A stretch of 64,000 nucleotides of DNA from Metabacillus sp. KUDC1714 (GCF_014217835.1 NZ_CP055263.1:868001-932000); one strand, 5' to 3'; positions 26,805-36,570 are shown, numbered from the stretch's first letter. Made by a program: numbers and translations. Notes: a model not told the origin generated them from the sequence alone.

Positions 26805-27800
26805 ATGGCTAAGTCAAATAAATCGATGATCCATTGGTTAAGATGGCCGATTCATTATCGAATTACAATATTCGTTCTTCTTATTATTCTTGTTTTTGGT
26901 GAACTAATTTCCTTAGTTGAGCCAAAGGAATTCCCGACAATCTTTGACGGGATATGGTGGGCTGTTGTTACAGTTTCAACTGTTGGATTTGGCGATTATG
27001 TTCCCAAAACCTATCTAGGTAAAGGAATTGCTATGATAATGATACTAGCAGGTGCGAGCTTTGTTACAGCTTATTTTGCTACTATTTCTGCTGCAGCGAT
27101 TAAAAGACAAAATTCATATGCAGAAGGAGCTGTGCCGTTTAAAGGCAATAATCATGTTGTCTTAATTGGATGGAATGAAAAAGCCAATGAAATGATTGAA
27201 TCCCTCCATTCGGTTAAGCCATATAAACAAATAGTCTTAATTGATGAAACTTTAAAGGAATCCCCTCTAATTGAAAATGTTCACTTTATAAAAGGTAATC
27301 CGTCTAATGATCAAACATTACTGAAGGCAAATATTTTAGAAGCTGATGCTGCGATCATAACAGCAGATCAACACAAAAATGAGCAGGAAGCTGACATGAA
27401 TTCCATCATTGTTTTATTAACTTTAAAAGGAATGAATCCTAATCTATATTGTGTCATAGAGATTTTAACTGAGCTACAAACAAAAAATGCAGATAGAGCT
27501 GGAGCAGATGAAATTATTAAATCTTATAAGCTCACAAGTCATTTTATTATGAGCAGTTACTTAGCTAAAAATGGACTGTCAAAATTTTACTCAGAGCTTA
27601 ATCCTGCTAGCGGAAATCTTTTTAAAGTTCTGCCTGTAACCGAAAACCTCATTGGAAAAACGTTCAAAGAAGCTAGTCATGAGCTCCTAGAAAAGGAATC
27701 AATATTAATTGGAATTAAAAGAGGAGAGGAAACGAAAGTGAATCCGCCCCTCTCCTATGAAATACGTCCGTTAGATACATTAATTATTTTTACTCATTAA
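26805..27800 (+). CDS. yugO: Potassium channel YugO
   Basis: A 331-residue two-helix potassium channel with a cytoplasmic RCK domain. The first helix spans about 17-37, the pore and selectivity filter is TVSTVGFGDYVP, and the second helix follows (about 74-96). The RCK domain begins at HVVLIGWNEKANEMI, a nucleotide-binding Rossmann motif, and ends in a TrkA-C-like region. In B. subtilis YugO mediates potassium release and electrical signalling in biofilms, and mstX-yugO forms an operon. The ATG at 26805 follows AAGGGG; a TTG two codons earlier is too close. Its end overlaps convergent yugN by 11 bp. Confidence 0.93.
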   Translation: MAKSNKSMIHWLRWPIHYRITIFVLLIILVFGELISLVEPKEFPTIFDGIWWAVVTVSTVGFGDYVPKTYLGKGIAMIMILAGASFVTAYFATISAAAIKRQNSYAEGAVPFKGNNHVVLIGWNEKANEMIESLHSVKPYKQIVLIDETLKESPLIENVHFIKGNPSNDQTLLKANILEADAAIITADQHKNEQEADMNSIIVLLTLKGMNPNLYCVIEILTELQTKNADRAGADEIIKSYKLTSHFIMSSYLAKNGLSKFYSELNPASGNLFKVLPVTENLIGKTFKEASHELLEKESILIGIKRGEETKVNPPLSYEIRPLDTLIIFTH

Positions 27801-28197
27801 GCAGGCTACCTTCTAATTCTTGTACAAGCTCCTTCCCGATCTCAATATATTTTTCTGGGAAGGTAGCATCCTTATCTTGTGGCTCCTGAAACTGATTAAT
27901 TGAGGCACTAAAATTTCCAATCGTAGCATGATCATCTAATCCAATTTGATATTTATGAGATAAAAGAAACGGTGTACCAATTTGAACCATCGTATTCGGT
28001 GAATCAAGCTGCCCATCTGTTGCTTCAAAGGGAACTCTTAAATATTGATAGCCTACTTCTGAAGCAATTTTATAATCAAAATACCCATGGTCATACTCCC
28101 AATTTCCACCTATCGAGTATCCTAACGGTTTCAACTTTTGCTCAAGATCATATAATTCAACTGTTTGACCATCGATCTTTGACGGAATTTCAATCAC
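27790..28197 (-). CDS. yugN: YugN-family protein
   Basis: A 135-residue protein recognised as the YugN family from sequence features (GGNWEYDHGYFDYKI, YQYLRVPFEA) and from its place between yugO and pgi, as in B. subtilis. No catalytic motif or membrane segment is apparent. The function is unknown. The stop codon region overlaps convergent yugO by 11 bp. Confidence 0.85.
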   Translation of the reverse strand: MIEIPSKIDGQTVELYDLEQKLKPLGYSIGGNWEYDHGYFDYKIASEVGYQYLRVPFEATDGQLDSPNTMVQIGTPFLLSHKYQIGLDDHATIGNFSASINQFQEPQDKDATFPEKYIEIGKELVQELEGSLLNE

Positions 28198-28370
28198 TTG
28201 GAAAACCCCCTTTTTCTATAGATTTTCCTAATGAAGAAAAAACATTCTTACTAAGTACTTGGTTAAATTAAGTCCGATTTAAGAAATAATCAACTGAAAA
28301 CACAAAGATATCCACATTCGGCTCACTTCATCTCTTATTTTCACTCTTACTACTAAGTCAATTTCCCATC

Positions 28371-28399
28371 AAAAAAGGACTGGCAAAATGCCAGTCCTT
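28371..28399 (-). terminator. Intrinsic terminator of pgi
   Basis: A perfect 10-bp stem (AAGGACTGGC and complement, loop AAAAT) is followed on the minus strand by a run of T. Confidence 0.9.
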
Positions 28400-28414
28400 C
28401 TTATAGTACGTCTT

Positions 28415-29767
28415 TTATTTATCTAATCGCTTTTCAAGCTCTGCTTTTTTCTCTTCAAATCCTGGTTTACCAAGTAAAGCAAACATGTTTACTTTGTAAG
28501 CTTCAACACCTGGTTGGTCAAATGGGTTCACACCAAGTAAATAGCCACTCATTGCACATGCTTTTTCGAAGAAATACACTAAGTATCCAAACGTATACTC
28601 GTCCATTTCTGGAATTGTCACAACTAAGTTTGGAACTCCGCCATCTGTGTGAGCTAGCATTGTACCTTGAAATGCCTTTTTATTGACAAAATCAACTGAT
28701 TTACCTGCTAAGTAATTTAATCCATCTAAATCACTTTCTTCTTCCTCAACAAGTAATTCATGACGTGAATTTTCTACGTTAATAACTGTTTCGAAAATGT
28801 CACGACGTCCTTCTTGAACATATTGTCCTAATGAATGCAAGTCAGTTGAGAAGTTTGCAGATGAAGGATAGATTCCTTTTTGATCTTTCCCTTCACTTTC
28901 GCCAAACAATTGCTTCCACCATTCAGAGAAGTATTGAAGGCCTGGCTCATAGTTAATAAGCATTTCAATTGTTTTCCCTTTGTTGTAAAGAACATTTCGT
29001 ACAACTGCATATTGGTAAGCTGCGTTTTCTTCTAGCTCAGACTTGCTGAAGTCTTCACTTGCAGCTTGAGCACCCTTCATCATTGCCTCAATATCTACAC
29101 CTGTTACCGCGATTGGCAATAAACCTACAGCAGTTAGAACAGAGAAACGACCTCCAACATCATCAGGAATAACAAAGGATTCATAACCTTCTTCTGTAGC
29201 TAGAGTTTTCAGAGCACCACGAGCTTTATCAGTTGTCGCATAAATACGTTGTTTCGCTTCAGCTTTGCCATATTTTTCTTCAAGAATTTTTCTGAAGATA
29301 CGGAATGCTAAAGCAGGCTCAGTTGTCGTACCTGATTTAGAAATCACATTAATTGAGAAATCTTTTCCTTCAAGTAAATCTTGTAAATCTTTCATATATG
29401 TAGAGCTAATATTGTTTCCTACAAAAATCACTTGTGGAGTTTTTCTTTGTTCTTTTGAAAGAGCATTGTAGAAAGAGTGATTAAGCATTTCAATTGCTGC
29501 ACGAGCTCCTAAGTATGAACCACCGATTCCAATAACAAGAAGGACTTCAGAATCAGATTTAATCTTTTCAGCACTTTTTTGAATACGAGAGAACTCTTCT
29601 TTATCATAGTTTGTTGGAAGATCGACCCAACCTAAAAAGTCACTTCCAGCCCCTGTTTGCTCATGAATAGAATGATGTGCAACTTTCACAAAGTCACGTA
29701 AGTATGTAATTTCATGTTCGTTAAAAAAAGTGAGTGCATTTGAATAATCAAAACGTACATGTGTCAT
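28415..29767 (-). CDS. pgi: Glucose-6-phosphate isomerase
   Basis: A 450-residue glycolytic enzyme interconverting glucose 6-phosphate and fructose 6-phosphate. The sugar-phosphate isomerase signatures are visible: [23 protein letters not shown] and [12 protein letters not shown], with [15 protein letters not shown] near the C-terminus. Length equals that of B. subtilis Pgi. The ATG at 29767 follows GGAGG with correct spacing; an ATG five codons upstream overlaps the ribosome-binding site and was rejected. Confidence 0.96.
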   Translation of the reverse strand: MTHVRFDYSNALTFFNEHEITYLRDFVKVAHHSIHEQTGAGSDFLGWVDLPTNYDKEEFSRIQKSAEKIKSDSEVLLVIGIGGSYLGARAAIEMLNHSFYNALSKEQRKTPQVIFVGNNISSTYMKDLQDLLEGKDFSINVISKSGTTTEPALAFRIFRKILEEKYGKAEAKQRIYATTDKARGALKTLATEEGYESFVIPDDVGGRFSVLTAVGLLPIAVTGVDIEAMMKGAQAASEDFSKSELEENAAYQYAVVRNVLYNKGKTIEMLINYEPGLQYFSEWWKQLFGESEGKDQKGIYPSSANFSTDLHSLGQYVQEGRRDIFETVINVENSRHELLVEEEESDLDGLNYLAGKSVDFVNKKAFQGTMLAHTDGGVPNLVVTIPEMDEYTFGYLVYFFEKACAMSGYLLGVNPFDQPGVEAYKVNMFALLGKPGFEEKKAELEKRLDK

Positions 29768-29903
29768 AACATTTTCCTCCATTAATTCATCATTATTATT
29801 ATAGCTACTATCACTTTATCTAAAGTATTGAAGTAAATCAAGCAAAGTTCAGAATGTAAGCGTATCCAACTTAACTTATTATGTCTTAACCTTTTATTCA
29901 CGT

Positions 29904-29945
29904 AAAAAGCACGGAGTAACTAGTTCTGTAGCTCCGTGCTTTTTA
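29904..29945. terminator. Bidirectional intrinsic terminator
   Basis: AAAAAGCACGGAG pairs with CTCCGTGCTTTTT, giving A and T runs on both sides, between pgi and the alcohol dehydrogenase gene; it serves the latter. Confidence 0.88.
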
Positions 29946-29955
29946 AAAATTCCCA

Positions 29956-31119
29956 TTATAAGGATGCAGTTAAAATTGCAGTTACATCCTCTTTATTAAG
30001 CTTTTTAAAGTTTCCAAATTCACCATTTATCATCGCTTTATCTGCCATTAGCTCGATATTTTCACCATCAATATTATAGTCTTGTAAACGACTTGGCGCA
30101 CCGATACTACTCCAGAATTCTCGAAGTTTGCTAATTCCTTCTAACGCGATAGATCGATCATCTTTTCCACTAGGATCAACATCAAAAACATTGGTAGCTA
30201 ACTGTACAAATCTAGCTATATTTTCATCGAGGTTGTGTTTCATCCAATTTGGAAATATTATTGCTAATCCACCAGCATGTGGAATGTCATAAACAGCTGA
30301 CACAGCATGCTCTATGTTATGACTAGCCCAATCACCGCGGTAGCCCATTTGTAGTTGACCATTCAAAGCAATCGTCCCCGAATAAAGGATTGTTTCACGA
30401 AGCTCGTAATTATCAAGGTCTTCAATTAACTTAGGAGCAGTCTCAATTACCGTTTTTAGAAGTGATTCACAAAAGCGGTCCTGTAGTGGTGTATTTTTCG
30501 TATGATGGAAATATTGTTCAAAAACATGTGTCATCATATCGACCATACCATAAACTGTTTGATCTTTAGGGACAGTAAATGTGTTTACTGGGTCTAATAT
30601 AGAAAATTTCGGGAAGGTTAAAGGGCTTCCCCATCCATACTTTTCTTTTGTTTCCCAATTTGTAATTACAGAACCTGAATTCATCTCAGAGCCTGTAGCA
30701 GCCAAGGTTAGCACAGTACCAAATGGTAATGCATCTGTAGGGAAGTGTTTTTTTGTAACAATATCCCATACATCTCCATCATATTTTGCTCCTACTGCAA
30801 TAGCTTTTGTACAGTCGATTACACTACCGCCACCTACAGCTAAAATAAATTCAATGTTTTCTGCCTTACAAATCTCTATACCACGGTGCACAGTTGACAA
30901 TCTAGGGTTGGGTTCGACTCCAGATAATTCATATATTTGGCTATCATTTTCCGCTAATACTTTTACAACTTCAGCATAGAGACCATTACGTTTAATACTT
31001 CCTCCACCATAAACAAGAAGAACTTTTTTGCCGTAATTCGGGACTTCCTTTTCTAGTTGAGCTACCTGTCCTTTACCGAAAATAAGCTTTGTTGGGTTGT
31101 AGTATGTAAAGTTTTCCAT
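29956..31119 (-). CDS. Iron-containing alcohol dehydrogenase, butanol dehydrogenase type (YugK/YugJ-like)
   Basis: A 387-residue group III dehydrogenase. The dinucleotide motif [17 protein letters not shown] and the metal-site region (Asp in [16 protein letters not shown]; His in [16 protein letters not shown]) are intact. Size and the N-terminal [14 protein letters not shown] fit NAD(P)H-dependent butanol dehydrogenases. B. subtilis has two adjacent paralogues here, yugJ and yugK; only one is present, so the exact orthologue is unsettled. Role: reduction of aldehydes to alcohols, often in overflow or low-oxygen metabolism. Confidence 0.9.
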   Translation of the reverse strand: MENFTYYNPTKLIFGKGQVAQLEKEVPNYGKKVLLVYGGGSIKRNGLYAEVVKVLAENDSQIYELSGVEPNPRLSTVHRGIEICKAENIEFILAVGGGSVIDCTKAIAVGAKYDGDVWDIVTKKHFPTDALPFGTVLTLAATGSEMNSGSVITNWETKEKYGWGSPLTFPKFSILDPVNTFTVPKDQTVYGMVDMMTHVFEQYFHHTKNTPLQDRFCESLLKTVIETAPKLIEDLDNYELRETILYSGTIALNGQLQMGYRGDWASHNIEHAVSAVYDIPHAGGLAIIFPNWMKHNLDENIARFVQLATNVFDVDPSGKDDRSIALEGISKLREFWSSIGAPSRLQDYNIDGENIELMADKAMINGEFGNFKKLNKEDVTAILTASL

Positions 31120-31262
31120 TTTATTATCGCCTCCGTAATTAGATTATGTACATTTCAAAATTTATTGTAAAGAAAACTGCCTTTACCATAATTTTTCACT
31201 GAATAGTTTTTCACTTTTTTCGCAATCTAATAATGTAGTCATTATATAAGGAGGTAACTAAG

Positions 31263-31490
31263 ATGAGCGCAATTCAACGTATAGCATTGTTACTTACAAT
31301 AATCGGGGCAATAAACTGGGGACTTATTGGATTTTTCGGATTCAATTTAGTAGCAGCAATTTTCGGCGATGATTCAGCATTAACAAGAATCATCTACGGT
31401 CTTGTTGGAATAGCAGGATTACTAAACCTTGGTTTACTCTTCAAGCCTTCAGCAGAAGTTGCAAGGGAACCACGTACTGAAATTCGATAA
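31263..31490 (+). CDS. yuzA: DUF378 membrane protein YuzA
   Basis: A 75-residue protein with two membrane helices (about 5-33 and 43-62) and the DUF378 signature GAINWGLIGFFGFNLVA. AAGGAGG precedes the ATG. B. subtilis yuzA lies in the same place. The family is widespread and uncharacterised. Confidence 0.88.
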   Translation: MSAIQRIALLLTIIGAINWGLIGFFGFNLVAAIFGDDSALTRIIYGLVGIAGLLNLGLLFKPSAEVAREPRTEIR

Positions 31491-31507
31491 ATGGTAGGAT
31501 AAGAACT

Positions 31508-31532
31508 GGGCTGATTACTTGGCCCTTTTTTA
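31508..31532 (+). terminator. Weak intrinsic terminator of yuzA
   Basis: A short GGGC/GCCC stem followed by six T and TATTT. Confidence 0.6.
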
Positions 31533-31564
31533 TTTATCAATGATTGCTAATAAGACCAATATAG

Positions 31565-31602
31565 AAAAAAGGATGAAACGTATCAACGTTTCATCCTTTT
31601 TA
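31565..31602. terminator. Bidirectional intrinsic terminator
   Basis: AAAAAGGATGAAACG pairs perfectly with its complement around TATCAA, just past the yugI stop codon. Confidence 0.88.
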
Positions 31603-31610
31603 ATCAGTGC

Positions 31611-32012
31611 TTATTTTTTTACTTCTTCTCGTTTTGATTGCTCGATCCACTCTTCAAGCTTATCTTTTAATGTATTAAAACCTTGTGGAGTTTCTGTTTC
31701 AGTTTTAACAGTAGCTTGGCGTTTTTTTGGTTTTTTAGGTGCTGCTTCTCTCTTTTCTTCAACAGGTGCTTCTTGAGTAGCACGAATTGATAAGCTAATT
31801 TTCCCTGAATTTTCGTCAACTGAAAGTACTTTCACTTGTACTTCATCATTTAATTTCAAATGTTCGTTAACATCTTTAACAAAACCATGAGTGATTTCTG
31901 AAATGTGAACTAAACCTTGAGTCTCTTCATCAAGTGCTACGAACGCACCGTATGGTTGAATTCCTGTAACTTTACCTGTATGCACACTACCTAATTCGTA
32001 CTTTGTTGTCAT
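31611..32012 (-). CDS. yugI: S1-domain general stress protein YugI (GSP13)
   Basis: A 133-residue protein with an N-terminal S1 RNA-binding domain (about 7-78: GSVHTGKVTGIQPYGAFVAL to GKISLSIRA) and a basic, disordered C-terminal half rich in Lys and Glu. In B. subtilis it is a general stress protein found with ribosomes. The ATG at 32012 with GGGAGTG upstream begins at the conserved MTTKYELG; a start five codons earlier is less well spaced. Confidence 0.9.
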   Translation of the reverse strand: MTTKYELGSVHTGKVTGIQPYGAFVALDEETQGLVHISEITHGFVKDVNEHLKLNDEVQVKVLSVDENSGKISLSIRATQEAPVEEKREAAPKKPKKRQATVKTETETPQGFNTLKDKLEEWIEQSKREEVKK

Positions 32013-32132
32013 GTATAACACTCCCAATTTCTTATATTTATATGTCCTTTTATACGCAATATAAAATTATATCACATCTTTTAATTTTTTTCAAAAACAA
32101 TTATATTTGTTCTCATTTTTATTATACCCAAA

Positions 32133-32164
32133 AAGGGCTGACTCAAAGCAAAGTGTCAGCCCTT
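32133..32164 (-). terminator. Terminator of the ECF sigma operon
   Basis: AAGGGCTGA and TCAGCCCTT pair with a T-rich tract on the minus strand. The same AAGTGTCAG segment (32151-32159) can also pair with CTGACACTT at 32192-32200, so two exclusive folds exist. Confidence 0.65.
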
Positions 32165-32214
32165 AAGATACATAGCTATTGTATGTTAGGACTGACACTT
32201 TTGAGCAAACCTTA

Positions 32215-33894
32215 TTATGAAAGAGGATTATATTCAACTTTTGGAAAACCATTTTCTTGTTTCATTCGAAAACTAACAGTATCTTCATTCTCTTTAATTA
32301 ATATATGCTCAATATCTTCTCCGTTTTGTTCATAAATTGATCTGACCTTAATTACTTCATTTGAAAGAGCTTGATAATTAATTGGAGATTTTTGCATTTC
32401 CTTAATAAAAGCCTCTTTTTCTGGAAGCTTCGAATTCGCTCCATTATATGAGAGACGATAGGCTGTTTCAAAATCTCCTTTTTCAATGGCATACATATAG
32501 ATTCTTGCAACTGTCAAATCAATCGAATTTAGACCTGCAAAACCATCATTAAAAATAGTCATATCGCCTTTATTTTTGAAATCCTCATATTTGGCTGCCA
32601 TTTCTTTTGTTATTGGCAATAAGTTTTTTTCAATTGCATATTCTTCCGGATTTGGCTTTAACATTTTAGAAACTTCAATTTCTTGCTCTCTTAATTCATT
32701 TGTTAATGTAAATTGATTTTCCTTAAGCTTATTATAAAATCCCTTTACAATTTTAGCTGTTTCCGAATATTCATTTTCAGTAATTAAGGTTTCGAAATTT
32801 ATTTTCACTTCGTCTTTTATTTTGCCATTATCAGATACAAGCAACGTGTTATTCGTTCCTTTTAAATAGAAATCAATATAAAGTCGGTACTGTACTTTAA
32901 ATTCATCTACTTTAGGAGAAGATGGATTATTTAAAACAAAATCTTCAATTTCAAGTAATCGCTCACCTAACTCATCATGATTAATTGCTAACGCCCCATC
33001 TGATAAGGCTTTCTTCTCAGACTTGATTTTCAAATATACCTTAGCATCTTCTTTTAAAGATTTTTCTAATTGATTATGGATTTTTAAATAATTTGGAGCA
33101 AAATTAATAGTTCCCTCACCATCATTAAAGAAATAATAACCATAAGCTGTTAATGTTTTCGTAAGCTCTATATAATCTTGATTACCATTTTTTATATTCC
33201 CTGTGTTTAATTCTTCTAAATAGGATTCAATATCTGTCATTGTATACTGATTAGATTGATACATCTTTATCCATTGCTCATAAAATTGCTCATGAAGCAT
33301 GTCTAATTTATCTATATACCCATATAATTGACTATCACTAATTGCTTCGCCATTATCTACTGCCTTCTTCATTAATTTATATTCTTCATGAGGCATTGAG
33401 ACTCTAGAGGTTATAATCTCCTTAACCCTTTCCATATAGTTTGTAAGCTCGGCTTGTGATTCATAACTTTTTCGTTCTTCAAATTTTTCGACGACTATTT
33501 TTGCTTCCTGTACAAATCCATATTGTTCAACATCCTCGAAGCCTAATTTATCTATAAGCTCATCTACCCTACGTTCGTAATAACCTCGAGTTTCATTAAT
33601 AGCCGTTTCGATATCTGCTTCAGTTATTGGTTGATTCTCTCTATTTTCAGTCGGCGTTTGTTCCCCACTATTTAAATTGATTTGTGAAAGTAATTGAATG
33701 GCCAAAAAACCACCGATAAGAAGAACACCAATAAAAGAGGCAACATATGGAAATTGTAATAACATCCGTTTTTTCACTGGCTTTTCTTGTTCCTTAAGTT
33801 GTTGCAATATCCTTTCAGAGGAAGATATTGTGGGAATATGCTCATATGATTTTTTTAACTTCTGCATTCGTTGCTCAAATAGTTTGTCATCCAT
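32215..33894 (-). CDS. Probable membrane anti-sigma factor with large external domain
   Basis: A 559-residue protein: a short cytoplasmic N-terminus (about 1-47, with IPTISSSERILQQL), one membrane helix (about 50-70) and an extracytoplasmic region of nearly 490 charged residues, largely helical. Its start overlaps the ECF sigma gene by 8 bp, the usual layout for a sigma/anti-sigma pair, and the N-terminal segment resembles the short sigma-binding tail of RsiX-type proteins. The external part is far larger than in known Bacillus anti-sigma factors and I do not recognise a family. Anti-sigma role is inferred from position and topology. Confidence 0.65.
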   Translation of the reverse strand: MDDKLFEQRMQKLKKSYEHIPTISSSERILQQLKEQEKPVKKRMLLQFPYVASFIGVLLIGGFLAIQLLSQINLNSGEQTPTENRENQPITEADIETAINETRGYYERRVDELIDKLGFEDVEQYGFVQEAKIVVEKFEERKSYESQAELTNYMERVKEIITSRVSMPHEEYKLMKKAVDNGEAISDSQLYGYIDKLDMLHEQFYEQWIKMYQSNQYTMTDIESYLEELNTGNIKNGNQDYIELTKTLTAYGYYFFNDGEGTINFAPNYLKIHNQLEKSLKEDAKVYLKIKSEKKALSDGALAINHDELGERLLEIEDFVLNNPSSPKVDEFKVQYRLYIDFYLKGTNNTLLVSDNGKIKDEVKINFETLITENEYSETAKIVKGFYNKLKENQFTLTNELREQEIEVSKMLKPNPEEYAIEKNLLPITKEMAAKYEDFKNKGDMTIFNDGFAGLNSIDLTVARIYMYAIEKGDFETAYRLSYNGANSKLPEKEAFIKEMQKSPINYQALSNEVIKVRSIYEQNGEDIEHILIKENEDTVSFRMKQENGFPKVEYNPLS

Positions 33895-34447
33895 TTATGT
33901 CACCTTCTTTTTTATTAAGCTCTTCCATCACTTTTTTCAGCATTGTCTTTCCTCGTAATATTCTAGTTTTTACAGTTGATAAGGTAATTGACATAATTTC
34001 AGCAATTTCTTCATATTTTTTTTCGTGAAAGTAATATAATACAATCGGCACTCGATATTTTTCATCAAGTTTTTGAATAGCTAAGTGTAGAATACGATCT
34101 TCTTCGTTCCTGATTACTGTTGATTCTATTTCAGGATAACCATCTTGTCGAAAGTCTTGTTGTATCTTAAAAACCTTTCGCAGGTTTGATTGGCGTTTTC
34201 TCGCAAAATCTCTCGTCACGTTTAACGTAATCTTATATAACCAGGTTGAAAATTTCGCCTTAGTAAATTGGTCAATAAACCGATAAACACGGATGAATAC
34301 CTCCTGCGTGATATCTTCGATTTCATCTTGGCGATTTCCTAATTGGTAGGCGAACTTTTCAACGACAGGATAATGAAGTTCTACAAGTTGTCCGAATGCG
34401 TTCATGTTTCCTTGCTTTGCTTTTTTTATCAGTTCTTCTTCAGTCAT
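33887..34447 (-). CDS. ECF RNA polymerase sigma factor
   Basis: A 186-residue extracytoplasmic-function sigma factor. Region 2 shows DITQEVFIRVYRFIDQF and STWLYKITLNVTRDFARKR; region 4 shows YYFHEKKYEEIAEIMSITLS and TVKTRILRGKTMLKK. It does not match B. subtilis SigM, SigW or SigX closely enough to name. It is coupled to a membrane protein that probably restrains it. An ECF-type promoter lies upstream, suggesting autoregulation in response to an envelope signal. Confidence 0.9.
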   Translation of the reverse strand: MTEEELIKKAKQGNMNAFGQLVELHYPVVEKFAYQLGNRQDEIEDITQEVFIRVYRFIDQFTKAKFSTWLYKITLNVTRDFARKRQSNLRKVFKIQQDFRQDGYPEIESTVIRNEEDRILHLAIQKLDEKYRVPIVLYYFHEKKYEEIAEIMSITLSTVKTRILRGKTMLKKVMEELNKKEGDING

Positions 34448-34475
34448 TTCTACTACCCTCCTCTTACATTTATAA

Positions 34476-34502
34476 AACGAGACATTGCATAATTTTGTTT
34501 CA
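34476..34502 (-). promoter_or_regulatory. ECF-type promoter of the sigma operon
   Basis: On the minus strand TGAAAC (34497-34502) and CGTT (34476-34479) are 17 bp apart, close to the ECF pattern TGAAAC-N16/17-CGT. The sigma start codon is about 29 bp downstream with an AGGAGGG site. Confidence 0.65.
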
Positions 34503-34587
34503 TCAAGGCTAAATTTGGTTTTATTTGTAGGACTTACTAGAGGAAAAAACTATAAGTAAAAACTATAGAAATAGGTTTAAAGCGCAC

Positions 34588-34681
34588 AAAAAGGGGGAAT
34601 AATACAAGCATAAGGCTTTCTAGTATCCCCCCCTTTCGTTTCTCTATGTAGCTGACCAGAAATAATTGGTCAGCTTTTTTT
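34588..34681. terminator. Pair of oppositely oriented hairpins downstream of alaT
   Basis: 34588-34636 forms a GGGGG/CCCCC-based hairpin followed on the minus strand by five T and fits as the alaT terminator. 34651-34681 forms GCTGACCA/TGGTCAGC followed by seven T on the plus strand, a clean terminator with no plus-strand gene upstream of it. Confidence 0.7.
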
Positions 34682-34690
34682 GGTTTGTTT

Positions 34691-35860
34691 TTAAACTCGC
34701 TTCTGAACAAAGCGTTTCATTCTTTTTAAAGCCTCTTGAAGCTGATCTAATGAAGATGCATAGGAACAACGGATATAACCTTCTCCAGACTCACCAAATA
34801 CATTCCCAGGAACAACTGCTACTTTTTCTTCTAGTAACAATTGTTCAGCAAATTCCTCTGAAGAAAGATTTGTTATTTGAATCGATGGAAACGCATAGAA
34901 TGCTCCACCAGGTACATGACAAGTTAATCCGATATCATTTAACGCTCCAACAAACAAATTCCTACGCTGTCTATAACTCTTTTTCATATGAAGAACATCT
35001 TCTTTGCCGTTTTTCATCGCTTCTATTGCAGCGTATTGAGCCATTGTAGGAGCACACATCATTGAATATTGGTGAATTTTTAACATTGCACTTAAAAATT
35101 CGGAATTTGCTGCTACATATCCTAAACGCCAGCCTGTCATTGCAAAGCCCTTTGAAAATCCATTAACAAGAATCGTACGTTCTGCCATCCCATCAATTGA
35201 AACAAAGCTTGTATACACATCATCATATGTAAGCTCTGCATAGATTTCATCAGAAATGACAAGTAAATCATGTTTTTCAATGATTTCAGCAATTCGCTCT
35301 AGCTCTTCTTTAACAAGAGCTGTACCTGTTGGGTTATTTGGCGAACATAAGATAATCGCTTTTGTTTTTTCAGTGATTGCCTTTTCAAGCTCAGCAGGCT
35401 GCAGTTTAAATTCCATTTCCCCACTAGTTTGGATCGACACAGGAACACCGCCTGCTAATGAAACAAGTGATGCATAAGAAACAAAGCTAGGTTCAATGAT
35501 GATTACCTCATCACCAGGGTTTACAATCGCTCTTAAAGCAACGTCAAGTGCTTGGCTTGCCCCAACAGTTACTAATATTTCATGTTTTGGGCTATAATCA
35601 ATATTTGTTTTTTCTTTTAAATAATAGCTAATTTCATTTCTCAATTCGATTAAGCCAGCATTTGCTGTATAAGATGTATAACCTTGCTCAAGTGAAAGGA
35701 TACATGCTTCTCTAACATTCCAAGGAGTTACAAAGTCTGGTTCACCAACACCTAAAGAAATAACACCTTCCATACCAGCAGCTAAATCAAAAAACTTTCG
35801 TATTCCAGATGGTTTTAAATCTTTTACCGTATTAGAAAGGTAATGCGAGGGTTCTATCAT
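34691..35860 (-). CDS. alaT: Alanine transaminase AlaT
   Basis: A 389-residue class I/II PLP aminotransferase. Motifs include SPNNPTGTAL, ISDEIYAELTYDD, the Schiff-base lysine in NGFSKGFAMTGWRLGY and the substrate-carboxylate Arg in YIRCSYASS near the C-terminus. In B. subtilis the corresponding gene (yugH) encodes alanine transaminase, made with the Lrp-type regulator AlaR in one operon. Here the two overlap by 4 bp (ATGA), so coupling is conserved. It transfers an amino group between alanine and 2-oxoglutarate. Confidence 0.92.
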   Translation of the reverse strand: MIEPSHYLSNTVKDLKPSGIRKFFDLAAGMEGVISLGVGEPDFVTPWNVREACILSLEQGYTSYTANAGLIELRNEISYYLKEKTNIDYSPKHEILVTVGASQALDVALRAIVNPGDEVIIIEPSFVSYASLVSLAGGVPVSIQTSGEMEFKLQPAELEKAITEKTKAIILCSPNNPTGTALVKEELERIAEIIEKHDLLVISDEIYAELTYDDVYTSFVSIDGMAERTILVNGFSKGFAMTGWRLGYVAANSEFLSAMLKIHQYSMMCAPTMAQYAAIEAMKNGKEDVLHMKKSYRQRRNLFVGALNDIGLTCHVPGGAFYAFPSIQITNLSSEEFAEQLLLEEKVAVVPGNVFGESGEGYIRCSYASSLDQLQEALKRMKRFVQKRV

Positions 35861-36357
35861 GGTGACACCACAATTCTCTTGTCCTCATCATCTTGTTCAA
35901 ATATTGTTCCATCATGCTTATATTTTTTCAAGATAAAATGAGTTGTTGTTGATAGGACTGAATCTAATGTTGAAAGTTTTTCGGATACGAATTGAGCAAT
36001 AGCTGACATTGATTTACCTTCGATAATGACAGATAAGTCATATGCACCAGACATTAAATAGACAGATTTCACTTCGTTAAAACGATAAATACGGCTCGCT
36101 ATATCATCAAAGCCTACTCCACGCTTTGGCTGAACTTTTACATCGATCATAGCTTTAACACCTTCATGACCATCAACCTTACGCCAATTCACTTGGGCTG
36201 TATAGTCAACAATAATGCGTTGATCTTCTAAATTTTGAATCATTTCTTTCGTTTCAGCTTCGGTTAAATCAATCATTTTGGCGATTTGTTCTGCAGACAG
36301 GCGACAGTCATCCTCTAAGATCTCTAAAATCTCGACTTCCTTCTCTGTAAACTTCAT
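35857..36357 (-). CDS. alaR: Lrp/AsnC-family regulator AlaR
   Basis: A 166-residue regulator with an N-terminal helix-turn-helix (LSAEQIAKMIDLTEAETKEM) and a C-terminal RAM/ACT-like domain (VKAMIDVKVQ to STTTHFILKKY). Length equals the B. subtilis protein. The ATG at 36357 with GGGAGTGG upstream starts at the conserved MKFTEKE; an in-frame start 12 codons earlier adds unconserved residues. It probably senses alanine and controls its own operon with alaT. Confidence 0.9.
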   Translation of the reverse strand: MKFTEKEVEILEILEDDCRLSAEQIAKMIDLTEAETKEMIQNLEDQRIIVDYTAQVNWRKVDGHEGVKAMIDVKVQPKRGVGFDDIASRIYRFNEVKSVYLMSGAYDLSVIIEGKSMSAIAQFVSEKLSTLDSVLSTTTHFILKKYKHDGTIFEQDDEDKRIVVSP

Positions 36358-36570
36358 TTTCACCACTCCCACTTTTTTCAAATCTTCAGACAATTATACC
36401 ACTCTATTGCTTGTTTTTCATATGTTTCACCGAAAGATATACGGGTAGATTTTACATGTGTGTTTTAATTAAATTCGGTAAAAATATAAAAAATGTTTAT
36501 AGCTGTTAATCGACATTTCATTTTATCATATCTTCAATAATTATTAATAGGAAAAACGGAGTGAATGCTT

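Noticed and set aside
29850..29866. cre-like sequence upstream of pgi (TGTAAGCGTATCCA)
   Set aside because: Only 12 of 14 matches, with a mismatch in the conserved T after CG; too weak to list.
34666..35049. 127-residue plus-strand open frame
   Set aside because: Antisense to alaT, a well-supported gene; no ribosome-binding site.
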